From: Bacillota bacterium
GTDB lineage: Bacteria; Bacillota_C; Negativicutes; JAEYSJ01
DNA: 22,321 nt
Assembly: GCA_023434855.1 (NCBI GenBank)
Contig: JAEYSJ010000004.1
Span: 1 to 22,321 of the forward strand
Direction of reading: 5' to 3'
Each line of letters begins with the position of its first letter. The first letter of the stretch is position 1. Below the pieces are notes generated by a model. The model was not told the origin of the DNA, made no database searches, and saw nothing but the letters and a program-made list of their open reading frames with translations. The position numbers and the translations under genes were made by a program. Shown here piece by piece: positions 1-8,376 of this stretch.

Positions 1-162
<162 letters not shown>

Positions 163-255
163 CCAACCTAGAGGCAGGGTCCTGCAGCAAAACACAATCA
201 CCATGAGCATGTTGGCGAAAATATAAATAGGGAGGTTGAGGAAAATCTCACTTTT

Positions 256-1410
256 TTACTGTCCGATTTTTATCAACCTGGCATTTCCCTGGCAGCGGAT
301 TTTATCGCCAACAACAATAACAACTCCCAGTATGTCTGATTGGGTGGCGCTATAATCTAATGCTCTGGTTATATCGTCCGGGGTTTGCACCATATTGCTA
401 ATCGTGGTGGCGTAAGCGTCAGCCAGCGCAGCGTCCTTCGCCAGAACAGTGACAGCATCGGCCTTGCCAATGCTAAGCAGGTACCCTGCTGTCCCGGAAG
501 ATGTACAAATACCCAGAGGTGACAGAGCAGGGTCAATCTCCAGACCAAATGGGTTGGAGAGAATCGATTCTCCGGCATAGATGGCAATTCGGTGGATCCT
601 ACGGGAACGTAGATAAATGTCGCCGCTGTTTTCGATGATTAAGTCGGTTAGGGGATATTTTGTTGCCAGACGCCGGGCTATTTCCTGGGAAAATGCTCCC
701 GCAGCAGCCGCCACCGGGCCAATCCCGGCTATCTGAGCAGTATCGGCCATAATCCGGGCAATAGGGGGACAGGCAGCCTGGGGTTGATAGGGTTTAAGGG
801 ATGAGATATAAGGCGCATCAACTGTTATATAGTTTTCCAGTTGTGTACGCAGTGCTATAGCATATTTTAGAGCATCTTGCTCTAACTGCGGTGAATAAAT
901 GCTGTTATTGACACCAATCCATAGTTCGGTTTCTTTGTATTTTACGGAAAAATAGTATAGTTCTGCGTCCCTATGACAGGACTGGTACCAGTAGGGTACA
1001 TATTTACCGGTGTTGCCAGGTTTTGGTCCTAAGGCTGACGACAATATGCCTTGTCCGCAAATGATGCAATTATTGTGATGGACTTTCTTTTGCCGCCACT
1101 CTTTTTTGTTCACAACCATAGCACTGGAGAAAGTGGCCGCCGGGCAGGTGTTGCACTGGAGGCAGGCAGTTTCTTTTAGTGATTCTTTATTGGCAGGAGC
1201 AGCCATTACTTGTTCCCGGGCCAGAAATTGCAAGGCATTTTGCAGGCTAATTTCGTCGCCTTCCGCTTCTATCAGTAAGTGGCCATTTTCCTGAGGAGAA
1301 ATTTCAGCTCTTAATATTGTAATTTTCAAATCATAATCCTTTACCAAATGGTAAGTTATAGGCTTAGCATAATTTCCAGCAGAAAAGCTAAGAGTAAAAA
1401 GTTCTTTCAT
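256..1410 (-). CDS. NIL domain / Cys-cluster / UPF0280 (ApbE-like, COG2122) fusion protein
   Basis: The protein has 384 aa. Residues 1-75 resemble a NIL domain, a small ferredoxin-like fold found on methionine transporters and certain ferredoxins. Residues 83-118 carry Cys at 83, 86, 89, 115 and 118 in a CxxCxxCP...CxxCG layout that looks like a degenerate two-cluster ferredoxin. Residues about 145-384 match the UPF0280/COG2122 ApbE-like family: MADTAQIAGIGPVAAAAGAF, ENSGDIYL, IYAGES, GICTSSGT and KADAVTVL. COG2122 and NIL-ferredoxin proteins have been implicated in homocysteine/sulfur assimilation in methanogens (from memory). A SAM-I riboswitch lies directly upstream, so the gene should be expressed when SAM is low, which fits a methionine/homocysteine role. 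SD AAAGGAG lies about 12 nt before ATG. No enzyme activity can be assigned from sequence alone. Confidence 0.85.
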   Translation of the reverse strand: MKELFTLSFSAGNYAKPITYHLVKDYDLKITILRAEISPQENGHLLIEAEGDEISLQNALQFLAREQVMAAPANKESLKETACLQCNTCPAATFSSAMVVNKKEWRQKKVHHNNCIICGQGILSSALGPKPGNTGKYVPYWYQSCHRDAELYYFSVKYKETELWIGVNNSIYSPQLEQDALKYAIALRTQLENYITVDAPYISSLKPYQPQAACPPIARIMADTAQIAGIGPVAAAAGAFSQEIARRLATKYPLTDLIIENSGDIYLRSRRIHRIAIYAGESILSNPFGLEIDPALSPLGICTSSGTAGYLLSIGKADAVTVLAKDAALADAYATTISNMVQTPDDITRALDYSATQSDILGVVIVVGDKIRCQGNARLIKIGQ

Positions 1411-1500
1411 AAATTAATCCGACTCCTTTACATCCTGGATTTGCTTCGCTGTTGCCCGTTTAAGGCTGGGGAGCAGCTGTTCTAAACATTTTAGAGAATA

Positions 1501-1548
1501 CAAAAGCCCCCTTCATCAGTTGGAATTGTTCTGATGAAAGAGGCTTTA
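1501..1548 (-). terminator. Intrinsic terminator, expression platform of the SAM riboswitch
   Basis: On the minus strand the arms at 1547-1531 and 1519-1503 form a 17-bp stem, two of the pairs being G-U, with an 11-nt loop, followed by a TTTTGTATT tract. The 5' arm (CTTTCATC, 1540-1533) can instead pair with GATGAGAG (1570-1563), the 3' strand of aptamer helix P1. That gives the mutually exclusive terminator/antiterminator choice expected of an S-box. Confidence 0.88.
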
Positions 1549-1562
1549 ATTTTATTGGGCCG

Positions 1563-1673
1563 CTCTCATCTTCAAGTATCTCAGATACTTATGGAATTGG
1601 CACCTTTAGACGAATTTCGCCTTAGGTTGCCGAGGTTTCATTGGGCCAGTCCCTCCGCCTCTCTGGATGAGAT
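1563..1673 (-). ncRNA. SAM-I (S-box) riboswitch aptamer
   Basis: Read on the minus strand, this segment has the S-box core: AGAGAGGCGGAGGGACTGGC, then CCAATGAAACC, CGGCAACC and AAGGTGCCAATTCC. P1 closes with CTCATC (1671-1666) and GATGAG (1570-1565). P4 is the perfect hairpin AAGTATC-TCA-GATACTT (1590-1574). A strong promoter lies just upstream and a terminator just downstream, then the UPF0280 fusion gene. S-box RNAs bind S-adenosylmethionine and terminate transcription when it is plentiful, so the gene should be on when SAM is scarce. Confidence 0.95.
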
Positions 1674-1695
1674 ATTTAATTTACATTTTGGTAGA

Positions 1696-1724
1696 ATATT
1701 ACCAGTATTCGTTAGGATTGTCAA
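1696..1724 (-). promoter_or_regulatory. Sigma-A-type promoter for the SAM riboswitch transcript
   Basis: On the minus strand, TTGACA (1724-1719) and TAATAT (1701-1696) are separated by exactly 17 bases, with TGG ahead of the -10. The predicted start near 1689 leaves a short lead into aptamer helix P1. Confidence 0.8.
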
Positions 1725-1834
1725 GAGTAAATTTACGGAATATTAAACAATAAATTTCACCATAAGGTTGCATAAAATGCTAAAATAATGGGTAATTAGC
1801 CAACATTTTAACTATTTTCTAATGCTTAGAAGGA

Positions 1835-1862
1835 TTTACATGCATAATTAGAGAATTATACA
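1835..1862 (+). promoter_or_regulatory. Possible promoter of the HD-GYP gene
   Basis: TTTACA (1835-1840) and TATACA (1857-1862) are spaced by 16 bases, placing a start near 1869, about 30 bases before the ATG at 1900. The flanks are AT-rich, so chance matches are likely and the call is tentative. Confidence 0.35.
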
Positions 1863-1899
1863 TCAGCGTTTTTATTTTTATGCAAAGCGAGTTGTTGGT

Positions 1900-2997
1900 A
1901 TGCCTAACTTTGTTCTCAAACGATTTGCAATTTCCGATGTAAAGCCAGGTATGGAAATTGGTGCTGATGTATTTAAAACTGATGGAAAAATTCTGCTTAC
2001 TGCCGGTACCGTCTTAACCACCTCATTAATCAACCGTCTGGTGTCATGGGGTATTAATTCGATCGAAATCAGTGAGCAAACAGATGGAGAAATATTTACC
2101 ATCACGCCGCCTGTAATTGATGAAAAGTTTTACGGGACTTATTGTGAAGCAGTAGATATTATAAAAAGCACCTTTGACGCTGTGCGTTTTTTCAAGAAGA
2201 TTCCTTTTGAGAATATGCAAAAACTGACTGACCGCTGTCTAGAGTCTTTAATTCATATACCGGGAGCGATAAAATATTTAAATTTGGAACGTTGCCGTGA
2301 CGAATATACCTTTCATCACTCTGTCAATGTGGCAATAATTTCCGGAATATTAGGCAAATGGATGGGATGTGACGGGGAAGAACTCCAGCAACTGCTTCTC
2401 GCTGGTCTGTTGCATGATATTGGCAAAACCCAGATTCCCCAGGAGATTTTAAATCACCCCGGCGAATTGACCCCGAAACAGATGGAAGTCATCAAACTGC
2501 ATACTGTTCATGGCTACCAAATGCTTAGCGAAATACCCAATCTTCCCAAAAGCATCTGTTACGGTGCACTGCAACATCATGAACGTTACGACGGCAGCGG
2601 CTATCCCAGTAGGGTAAAAGAGGATAAAATACATCCCTTTGCCAAAATTATCGCTATTGCCGACATCTATGATGCCATGACGTCAGACCGGGTTTACCGG
2701 GGCAAGGCGACACCCTTTACCGTAGCTGAAACTTTGAAGCGGGATATGTTTGACAAATTGGATCCGTCAGTTTGTAACTTATTTCTTGAAAACTTATCAA
2801 ATTGCCTGCTGGGTGATGTGGTGGAATTGCAGGACGGACGGGAAGCGCAAATTGTCCATTTGGGCTCAATTTTATCTACCAAGCCAATTTTACGGGCAGA
2901 AAGCGGAGAATTTATCAATCTTGAAAAGTATGAAGATATTTGCGAGATAAAGCCTCTCAGTCCGCAGGGTAAACCCAGAAAAAGAAAAGCAAAATAG
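1900..2997 (+). CDS. HD-GYP domain protein, probable cyclic-di-GMP phosphodiesterase
   Basis: The protein has 365 aa. Residues 1-60 form the N-terminal module common to these proteins (DVKPGMEIGADVF, then ILLTAGTVLT). Residues about 135-285 are a complete HD-GYP domain: HH at 139-140, the HD pair LLHDIGK (H172, D173), HHERYDGSGYP (226-236, with the GYP signature at 234-236) and IADIYDAMTSDRVYR. HD-GYP enzymes hydrolyse c-di-GMP at a di- or tri-iron centre, and all signature residues are present, so an active enzyme is likely. There is no membrane segment or receiver domain, so it is a cytoplasmic stand-alone protein. The Shine-Dalgarno sequence is weak (GCGAG before GTTGTTGGT-ATG), and no better in-frame start is visible. 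A terminator follows at 3027-3054. Confidence 0.92.
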   Translation: MPNFVLKRFAISDVKPGMEIGADVFKTDGKILLTAGTVLTTSLINRLVSWGINSIEISEQTDGEIFTITPPVIDEKFYGTYCEAVDIIKSTFDAVRFFKKIPFENMQKLTDRCLESLIHIPGAIKYLNLERCRDEYTFHHSVNVAIISGILGKWMGCDGEELQQLLLAGLLHDIGKTQIPQEILNHPGELTPKQMEVIKLHTVHGYQMLSEIPNLPKSICYGALQHHERYDGSGYPSRVKEDKIHPFAKIIAIADIYDAMTSDRVYRGKATPFTVAETLKRDMFDKLDPSVCNLFLENLSNCLLGDVVELQDGREAQIVHLGSILSTKPILRAESGEFINLEKYEDICEIKPLSPQGKPRKRKAK

Positions 2998-3026
2998 TGG
3001 GGTATTAAACCAATACATAGAAGAAT

Positions 3027-3054
3027 CAAAAAGCACCGGCTACGGTGCTTTTTG
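3027..3054. terminator. Bidirectional intrinsic terminator
   Basis: The arms AAAAAGCACCG and CGGTGCTTTTT flank a GCTA loop; the A-run and T-run make it usable from both strands. It closes the HD-GYP transcript and probably also the opposing kinase transcript that ends at 3336. Confidence 0.88.
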
Positions 3055-3142
3055 ACAATATAGGAAAGTATATGTATTTGAGGCTGCCAGACCGGTAGCG
3101 TTTTGGGAAGAAATTATCATTTAGCGAAGCGGGAGAAAACGG

Positions 3143-3266
3143 TTGACCGCCAAGGACGCCAAGGGATATTTTAATATTTTCCAGTAGGATAATTATTCTT
3201 AACCGGGGAAATACAGACACATTTATTATAAAATCCCAATGCTTTTCTTGGCGATCTTGGCGGTTA
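3143..3266. repeat. Intergenic inverted-repeat element built of 9-bp units (copy 1)
   Basis: The left arm at 3146-3163 (ACCGCCAAGGACGCCAAG) is two 9-bp units. The right arm at 3247-3264 is its inverted copy with 16 of 18 positions matching. About 83 AT-rich bases lie between the arms. It sits between two convergent genes and has no coding content. Related elements occur at 7115-7222 and 12195-12226. Confidence 0.75.
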
Positions 3267-3335
3267 GATATGTCTTTTAACAATGTGATGATTTCTAATG
3301 ATTATTCAAGGACGCTACGGTGTTGTAACTTGTAT

Positions 3336-5609
3336 TTATGCTTTAAACCTGACCGAGAAAGTCGTCCCGGTACTTCCCGTATCAAGGACAATAGTTGCAC
3401 CGTGGCGGTGTGCGATACTATAGCAGATAGATAATCCCAGGCCTGTTCCTTGCTCTTTGGTGGTAAGAAAGGGAGTGCCCAGCTTATTTAGCATTTCCGG
3501 GGGGATACCTGAGCCTTCATCTTGCACTGCCAGTATTACTGCGTCATCATCCCTAAAAGTGCGGATAGTCAGATGTCCACCGGTTTGCATGGCTTCCAGG
3601 CCGTTTCGGGCCAGGTTAAGGATTAATTGGCGGATTTCTTTCTGGTCAATGCGAATGTCCGGAATATCGCCTAATTCCACATCGACCTGTTTATTGGTGA
3701 CGATGGCATCAGCCTGCAGCAGTGGCTGTAGGGCGCGGATAATTTGATTAAGGCTGGTGATTTCCATTTTTACAGCCTTGTTTTTTGCCATCGAGAGGAA
3801 TTCGGTAATGATAGAATTAGCTCTGTCAAGTTCCTCAATCATTACATTATAGTGTTCCACATTATGGCTGTTTTCGCTTCTCCGGCCTAATAGCTGCAAA
3901 AAGCCCCGCACAGTTGTCAGGGGATTACGTATTTCATGGCCAATGTTGGCTGCCATTTCACCTACCAGATTGAGGCGGTCCAGACGGGCAAATTCCTGCT
4001 CGACCTTTTTGCGCTCACTGATATCGCGGGCGACAGCCAAAGCAACAGGCAGATCGTTTAGCCGGAAAAGCTGCAAGCTTACTTCAACAGGGATATTTCT
4101 TCCGTCTTTAGTCACATGCATAGTTTCAAAAATGGTCTGATTGTTTGCATTTAGATTAGCTAGAAAATAATCGGGTGCAGCAGTGCCTGTACGTACTTTA
4201 TTGTCAATATCCGCAGAAGTCAGCTGCATAAGTTCTTCTTTGGTGTAACCTAAACGTTGACAAGCTATATCATTAACTTCAATAAATTTTCCGACTACTG
4301 TTTTATCACACTTGCCCCATTCATCTATGCAAATCTCAGATAGAAAAATAGCGTCAGTGGCATTATTGACCAGCATGCGATATTTTTCCTCGCTTTGCCG
4401 CAGCAAGGCTTCGGCGAGTTGGCGTTCAAAAATTTGTTGTTGAAGCTGGTGATTAAGGATCAATAAATTTTCTGTACGGTTTTTCACTGTAGTTTCAAGC
4501 TGTTGACTATGGTTGCTGATGGTATCTGACATTTGATTGAAAGTATCGCATAGTTCCTGCAGTTCCCGGGGAGCGGAAGTAATAAGCTGCTTGTCTATGA
4601 AAAACTTACCGTCCGGTTTTTGCATTTGTCTCGTTCCGTGGATCAGATGCCCTATTGGCTTTTTAATGTTGCGGGACATAATCAGTGACAGGGGCATGCT
4701 GAGCAGCAGGATGAGCAGAAAACCAAGGAACATATGCAATAATTGTTGATATATAGGGTTTAGTATCTCGGCGGCATTTGTTTCGCTGACTATGGCCCAA
4801 TTGTGGGATGGCAGCCAGCGATATGCGCCGAAAACCGGCAGTTTGTCATAGCCGGTATAAACACTGGCACTTGTTTCGCCTTTCAGGGACTGATTGACAG
4901 CCTGGGTATCTATTTTATACTGCAATCTTGGCAGTTGAAGTGTATTTTCCGTTGTCAGGCCTGTTCCGGCGGCACTGAGTAATAAACCCTGCTGGTTAAC
5001 CAGATAAGTTTTTCCTGTTTGGGTGAAAATAAATTCTTTCATCAAAGCATCTATGGCAGACAAGTTGGCGATACCGGCAACCAGGCCTTGAAAATGGCCG
5101 CTATAGCCATAGATAGGCGAAGAGAAGATTATTTTAGGCTGTTTATCGGTCTTAGTCTGGATAATATCTGATATATAACTTTTGCCGGCGGCGGCTTGCC
5201 AGAAATAGGGCTGATCGCCCCGATACAGTTCGGGACCATGCTGCATATCAATTTCGGTAATACCGACCTGATTAACATAAATAATGTTGTCAAAATATTT
5301 ATGGCTACGCAGAAAAACGGTAAAATCGTTGATCATTATTTCTTTGTCAATCTTTTTAATAGAATCTAAGTTCGCCAGGCTATCGATATCTTCATGGCAG
5401 CCGTTGAACCATTTGTCCAGGGCATATTCCTGTCTGGCAAGTGACTGTTCCATTCGTTGAAATGTTTTAGCAGTTTCACTGTCTACTTCTCTGACGGCGA
5501 AAATGATCATTAACAACAGGCTGGGCAGGCAAATCAGTACAAACCCCCAGGTTCTCAAATAGGCATCAATGCTTTTTGCGGCAAATCTGCGGCCAGGATA
5601 TCTTATCAT
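3336..5609 (-). CDS. Membrane sensor histidine kinase (Cache-HAMP-PAS-HisKA-HATPase)
   Basis: From the ATG at 5609 the protein is 757 aa. Domain positions below use numbering from the upstream GTG (5621), 4 residues more. TM1 is at 24-43, a large extracytoplasmic dCache-like sensor at 45-285, TM2 at 295-315, HAMP at 316-370, a coiled coil at 370-410, PAS at 410-535, HisKA with the H-box NIGHEIRNPLTTVRGF (phospho-His 562) and HATPase_c with N box LNLARNGLEAM, G1 DEGSGIP and G2 GTGLGLSI. It should autophosphorylate and pass phosphate to a response regulator; none is adjacent, so it is an orphan kinase. The architecture resembles kinases feeding the Spo0A phosphorelay, which is only an inference. 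Start choice: the upstream GTG is one base from the SD AAGGAG (5628-5623), whereas the ATG at 5609 is 13 bases away. Confidence 0.92.
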   Translation of the reverse strand: MIRYPGRRFAAKSIDAYLRTWGFVLICLPSLLLMIIFAVREVDSETAKTFQRMEQSLARQEYALDKWFNGCHEDIDSLANLDSIKKIDKEIMINDFTVFLRSHKYFDNIIYVNQVGITEIDMQHGPELYRGDQPYFWQAAAGKSYISDIIQTKTDKQPKIIFSSPIYGYSGHFQGLVAGIANLSAIDALMKEFIFTQTGKTYLVNQQGLLLSAAGTGLTTENTLQLPRLQYKIDTQAVNQSLKGETSASVYTGYDKLPVFGAYRWLPSHNWAIVSETNAAEILNPIYQQLLHMFLGFLLILLLSMPLSLIMSRNIKKPIGHLIHGTRQMQKPDGKFFIDKQLITSAPRELQELCDTFNQMSDTISNHSQQLETTVKNRTENLLILNHQLQQQIFERQLAEALLRQSEEKYRMLVNNATDAIFLSEICIDEWGKCDKTVVGKFIEVNDIACQRLGYTKEELMQLTSADIDNKVRTGTAAPDYFLANLNANNQTIFETMHVTKDGRNIPVEVSLQLFRLNDLPVALAVARDISERKKVEQEFARLDRLNLVGEMAANIGHEIRNPLTTVRGFLQLLGRRSENSHNVEHYNVMIEELDRANSIITEFLSMAKNKAVKMEITSLNQIIRALQPLLQADAIVTNKQVDVELGDIPDIRIDQKEIRQLILNLARNGLEAMQTGGHLTIRTFRDDDAVILAVQDEGSGIPPEMLNKLGTPFLTTKEQGTGLGLSICYSIAHRHGATIVLDTGSTGTTFSVRFKA

Positions 5610-5657
5610 ATAGCTTGACACTCTCCTTAAGGGGAAAGAAGTTTAATAAATAGTGTG

Positions 5658-5715
5658 TACAATTGTAAATTGTTTCAACGGATGTTAAAAAATACCCTTT
5701 GGGAGATTTGTCGAA
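5658..5715. promoter_or_regulatory. Candidate Spo0A box and small palindrome in a divergent intergenic region
   Basis: The spacer between the divergent kinase and amidohydrolase genes contains TTTGTCGAA (5707-5715), an exact match to the 7-base Spo0A box core TGTCGAA, and the perfect 10-bp palindrome TACAATTGTA (5658-5667). A single 7-base match can arise by chance, and no convincing -35/-10 pair could be placed next to it. Regulation of either neighbour by Spo0A is therefore only a suggestion. Confidence 0.35.
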
Positions 5716-5836
5716 TTATAGTAGTCGTAAATAAAAATTTTTTGGCATTTATCAGGGGAATGAGTGGATGGGTGTAGAAGAATAAGAAAAAAAGAGATTA
5801 TATGCATGGCGAAATTTGCGAAAAGAGGGAATATTT

Positions 5837-7024
5837 ATGCTTATTTACGCAGGACTGTTCATTGATGGCACAGGCTGCAGACCGCTGTCCAATATTTATC
5901 TGGCTGTAGACAACAGCCGGATAACTGCCATCGGGCGTGCAGCGGATTTTGCAGAAGAAGATGTCAGGCGGGCGCTGGACTACAGTAGGTGTACCGTGCT
6001 GCCCGGCTTGGTAGACAGTCATGTCCATTTATTTTTAGAGGGTGTCTATGACCTAAAAGAACGAGGTCGGCGGTGGAAAGAAGATAAAGACCTTACCGTC
6101 CTGCGGGCGGTTAAAAATCTGCAAATGACTATAAAAAAGGGTGTAACTACCATTCGCGACCTTGGCGGTCCATATGATATTGCCAGCCTGTTTAAAAGAG
6201 CGGTTAAACAGAAAATCTTAACCGGACCGCGCATTATTGCCGCTAATCAGGCTATTTCCATTACCGGCGGGCATTTTCATTATGCCGGTGGACGCGAAGC
6301 AGACGGACCGGAGGAAATGGTCAAAGCGGTCAGAGAACAGGTGCGCGCCGGGGCGGATTGCATTAAAGTGATGATGACCGGTTGTGTAAATTTCGTGCGG
6401 CAAGATGCCGGAATTGTGGAATTGACGGTAGAGGAAACCAACGCTGTGGTGCGTGAAGCTCACCGGATGGGAAAAATGGTGGCAGTCCATGCCAACGGCC
6501 CGGCAGGGGTGGGTCAGGCGGTAACCGCCGGTGTTGATACTATTGAACATGGTGCTCTGCTGGACGAAACAGCAGCTAGTATGCTGACAGAGAGTTCAGC
6601 CTATTGGCTGCCTACACTTTTACCCTTTCAACGAATGCTTGATTACAGCCGTGAGTATGATAGTGTTACTTTGCCTCAGTCCGGGTTGGAGAGCGTCTAT
6701 GCCCGCCATCGGGCCATGGTTGGCAAAAGCATTGCTGCCGGCGGGAAAATTGTGGCCGGCACTGATGCCGGTGCGCTGGGTGTGGAGCATGGTGATCTCT
6801 GGTGGGAGCTGGCGCTTCTGGTTGAAGTTGGCCTGCCGCCGCTAAAAGCCATTCATGCCGCTACCGGACTGGCCGCCGAGGCCATTGGCCTGAAAGAAAC
6901 AGTGGGAACGCTGACGGCAGGCAAACAGGCGGATATCCTGGTAGTGGAAGGCAATCCCCTCGAAGATATCTTATGCCTGCGCAATGTAGGACAAGTATTT
7001 AAAGGCGGTGTGGCGGTGAATTAA
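5837..7024 (+). CDS. Metal-dependent amidohydrolase (COG1228, imidazolonepropionase/prolidase-like)
   Basis: From ATG 5837 the protein is 395 aa. It has the amidohydrolase layout: an N-terminal beta-sandwich strand set, then LPGLVDSHVHLF with metal ligands H62 and H64, a likely carboxylated lysine K177 in CIKVMMTG, H218 in AVHANGP, H238 in TIEHGALLD, D310 in AGTDAG, and a C-terminal return of the sandwich (GKQADILVVEGNPL). The complete ligand set argues for an active binuclear hydrolase. The family includes Xaa-Pro dipeptidases and cyclic amidohydrolases, so the substrate cannot be named. There is no signal peptide, so it is cytosolic. Start choice: a TTG at 5816 would add 7 residues, but GAGGG (5825-5829) sits 7 bases before the ATG at 5837. 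Confidence 0.9.
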   Translation: MLIYAGLFIDGTGCRPLSNIYLAVDNSRITAIGRAADFAEEDVRRALDYSRCTVLPGLVDSHVHLFLEGVYDLKERGRRWKEDKDLTVLRAVKNLQMTIKKGVTTIRDLGGPYDIASLFKRAVKQKILTGPRIIAANQAISITGGHFHYAGGREADGPEEMVKAVREQVRAGADCIKVMMTGCVNFVRQDAGIVELTVEETNAVVREAHRMGKMVAVHANGPAGVGQAVTAGVDTIEHGALLDETAASMLTESSAYWLPTLLPFQRMLDYSREYDSVTLPQSGLESVYARHRAMVGKSIAAGGKIVAGTDAGALGVEHGDLWWELALLVEVGLPPLKAIHAATGLAAEAIGLKETVGTLTAGKQADILVVEGNPLEDILCLRNVGQVFKGGVAVN

Positions 7025-7043
7025 AGGAATGACTTTCAAAGCA

Positions 7044-7085
7044 TAAAAAAACAAACATGACAGGCCAAACAGTTCATCATGTTTG
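7044..7085 (-). terminator. Intrinsic terminator for butyrate kinase
   Basis: The arms CAAACATGA (7052-7060) and TCATGTTTG (7077-7085) pair perfectly with a 16-nt loop. Read on the minus strand, the hairpin is followed by TTTTTTTATG. On the plus strand there is no T-run after it, so it mainly serves the minus-strand transcript arriving from 7241. Confidence 0.72.
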
Positions 7086-7114
7086 CATATAAAAGCCTTG
7101 TATTGATATTTTCT

Positions 7115-7222
7115 GAACCACAGAGGACCAGAGGACACAGAGTAGAACGGCTCGATGTGTATCTCGCGGGAAATGTAAGTATTAATAAAATCCCTCCGCG
7201 TCCTCCGTGTACTCCGTGGTTA
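7115..7222. repeat. Intergenic inverted-repeat element built of 9-bp units (copy 2)
   Basis: The left arm at 7116-7142 begins AACCACAGAGGACCAGAG. The right arm at 7194-7222, read on the other strand, begins AACCACGGAGTACACGGAG. Each arm is three units of 8-9 bases of the type GACACAGAG. It lies between the convergent amidohydrolase and butyrate kinase genes, 18 bases from the latter's stop. Its architecture matches the copy at 3143-3266 although the unit sequence differs (CACAGAG versus CGCCAAG). Confidence 0.7.
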
Positions 7223-7240
7223 GCTGTTCACCAAAGCGGT

Positions 7241-8311
7241 TCAATTGTACTCTTTCGCCTGTTCTTCTCCTGACAATACCCTGTAGGCGCCTTCCGCCAA
7301 TGCTTGCAGTTCGTCTTCTCCGGGCAGGACGGCTACCGGGGCAATAAATTCTACGTATTCCTTAAGCTTAGTGGTAAGATACTCCGAATAGGCAATGCCA
7401 CCGGTAAGAATAATGTAGTCGACTTTACCGCATACCGGTATGGCGGCGCCGGCAATATAGCGGGCTATGTTGTAAATCATGGCCTGAAAGACCAATTCGG
7501 CCTGTTTGTCTCCCGCCTCAATCCGTCTTTGCACTTCACGGACATCATTGGTCCCCAGATGGGCCACCAATCCGCCCTGGCCGGCCAATAGCTTGGCAAC
7601 GGCATCTTTTGTTAGGTGATTCTTAAGAATAGCATCAGCGAATTGCCCGGCTTCAACCGTACCGGCTCGTTCGGGGGAAAAGGGGCCTTCGCCGTCAAGA
7701 CCGTTGTTTACTTCAACTACTCTGCCTTGTTTGTGGCAGCCAACAGTTATACCGCCGCCAAGGTGAGCTACTATAAGGTTTATATTTTCATATGGGCGGT
7801 TAAGTTTCCGGGCGAAATGCTTGGCTACTGCTTTTTGGTTAAGGGCGTGGAAAATGCTTTTTCTTTCAATTTCCGGGCGTCCGGTAATGCGGGCTATTGG
7901 ATCAAGTTCATCTACTACTACCGGATCAACAATAAAGGCAGGGCAGCCGGCCTGTTGAGCAACATGGTCAGACAGGATGGCTCCCAGGTTGGAAGCGTGG
8001 GCGCCGTAGCGGCTGGCTTTTAGATCGTCCAGCATGGCAACATTAATGCGGTAAGTACCGCTTACCACCGGTTTAAGCAGTCCGCCGCGGCCTACTATGG
8101 CGGAAAAATCAGTTACTGACAAATCGTGGGAGGTCAAAAAGTCGGTTATTTGAGCCAGCCGGTATTCATATTGTGCGGGGATGCTGGTGAATCCGGTAAT
8201 TTCCGACGTGCTATGACTGATATTCTGCGTCAAAGAAGCGACTGTATTATGATAAACGCCGATTTTGGTAGAAGTGGAACCAGGATTAATTGTCAGTATT
8301 TTAAAGGTCAT
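7241..8311 (-). CDS. buk: Butyrate kinase (or branched-chain fatty-acid kinase)
   Basis: The protein has 356 aa, the usual length for Buk. Acetokinase-superfamily motifs are clear: the N-terminal phosphate loop LTINPGSTSTKIG, VGRGGLLKPV, HLGGGITVG, the Buk-type segment NNGLDGEGPFSPERAGTV and the C-terminal LTGGIAYSEYLT followed by VLPGEDELQALAEGA. It interconverts butyryl phosphate plus ADP with butyrate plus ATP, the ATP-yielding step of butyrate or branched-chain acid formation, in the cytosol. The usual partner ptb (phosphotransbutyrylase) is not beside it here, so the gene is transcribed alone from a promoter at 8349-8376. SD AAGGAGG lies 7 bases before ATG. Isobutyrate or isovalerate as substrate cannot be excluded. 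Confidence 0.95.
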   Translation of the reverse strand: MTFKILTINPGSTSTKIGVYHNTVASLTQNISHSTSEITGFTSIPAQYEYRLAQITDFLTSHDLSVTDFSAIVGRGGLLKPVVSGTYRINVAMLDDLKASRYGAHASNLGAILSDHVAQQAGCPAFIVDPVVVDELDPIARITGRPEIERKSIFHALNQKAVAKHFARKLNRPYENINLIVAHLGGGITVGCHKQGRVVEVNNGLDGEGPFSPERAGTVEAGQFADAILKNHLTKDAVAKLLAGQGGLVAHLGTNDVREVQRRIEAGDKQAELVFQAMIYNIARYIAGAAIPVCGKVDYIILTGGIAYSEYLTTKLKEYVEFIAPVAVLPGEDELQALAEGAYRVLSGEEQAKEYN

Positions 8312-8348
8312 TGACTGGCCTCCTTGGGATAATTTACGGCATATTTAC

Positions 8349-8376
8349 AGTATAGCGTACATTAATGGTATTTCAA
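8349..8376 (-). promoter_or_regulatory. Sigma-A-type promoter of butyrate kinase
   Basis: On the minus strand, TTGAAA (8376-8371) and TATACT (8354-8349) are 16 bases apart, giving a start near 8342 and a leader of about 30 bases with the SD AAGGAGG. Confidence 0.65.

Noticed and set aside
1534..1746. Plus-strand 70-codon ORF
   Set aside because: It is entirely antisense to the SAM riboswitch and its promoter; the RNA signals explain the sequence and no protein family is visible.
7616..8023. Plus-strand 135-codon ORF antisense to butyrate kinase
   Set aside because: It is a mirror of the well conserved buk frame, has no SD and shows no recognisable motif.
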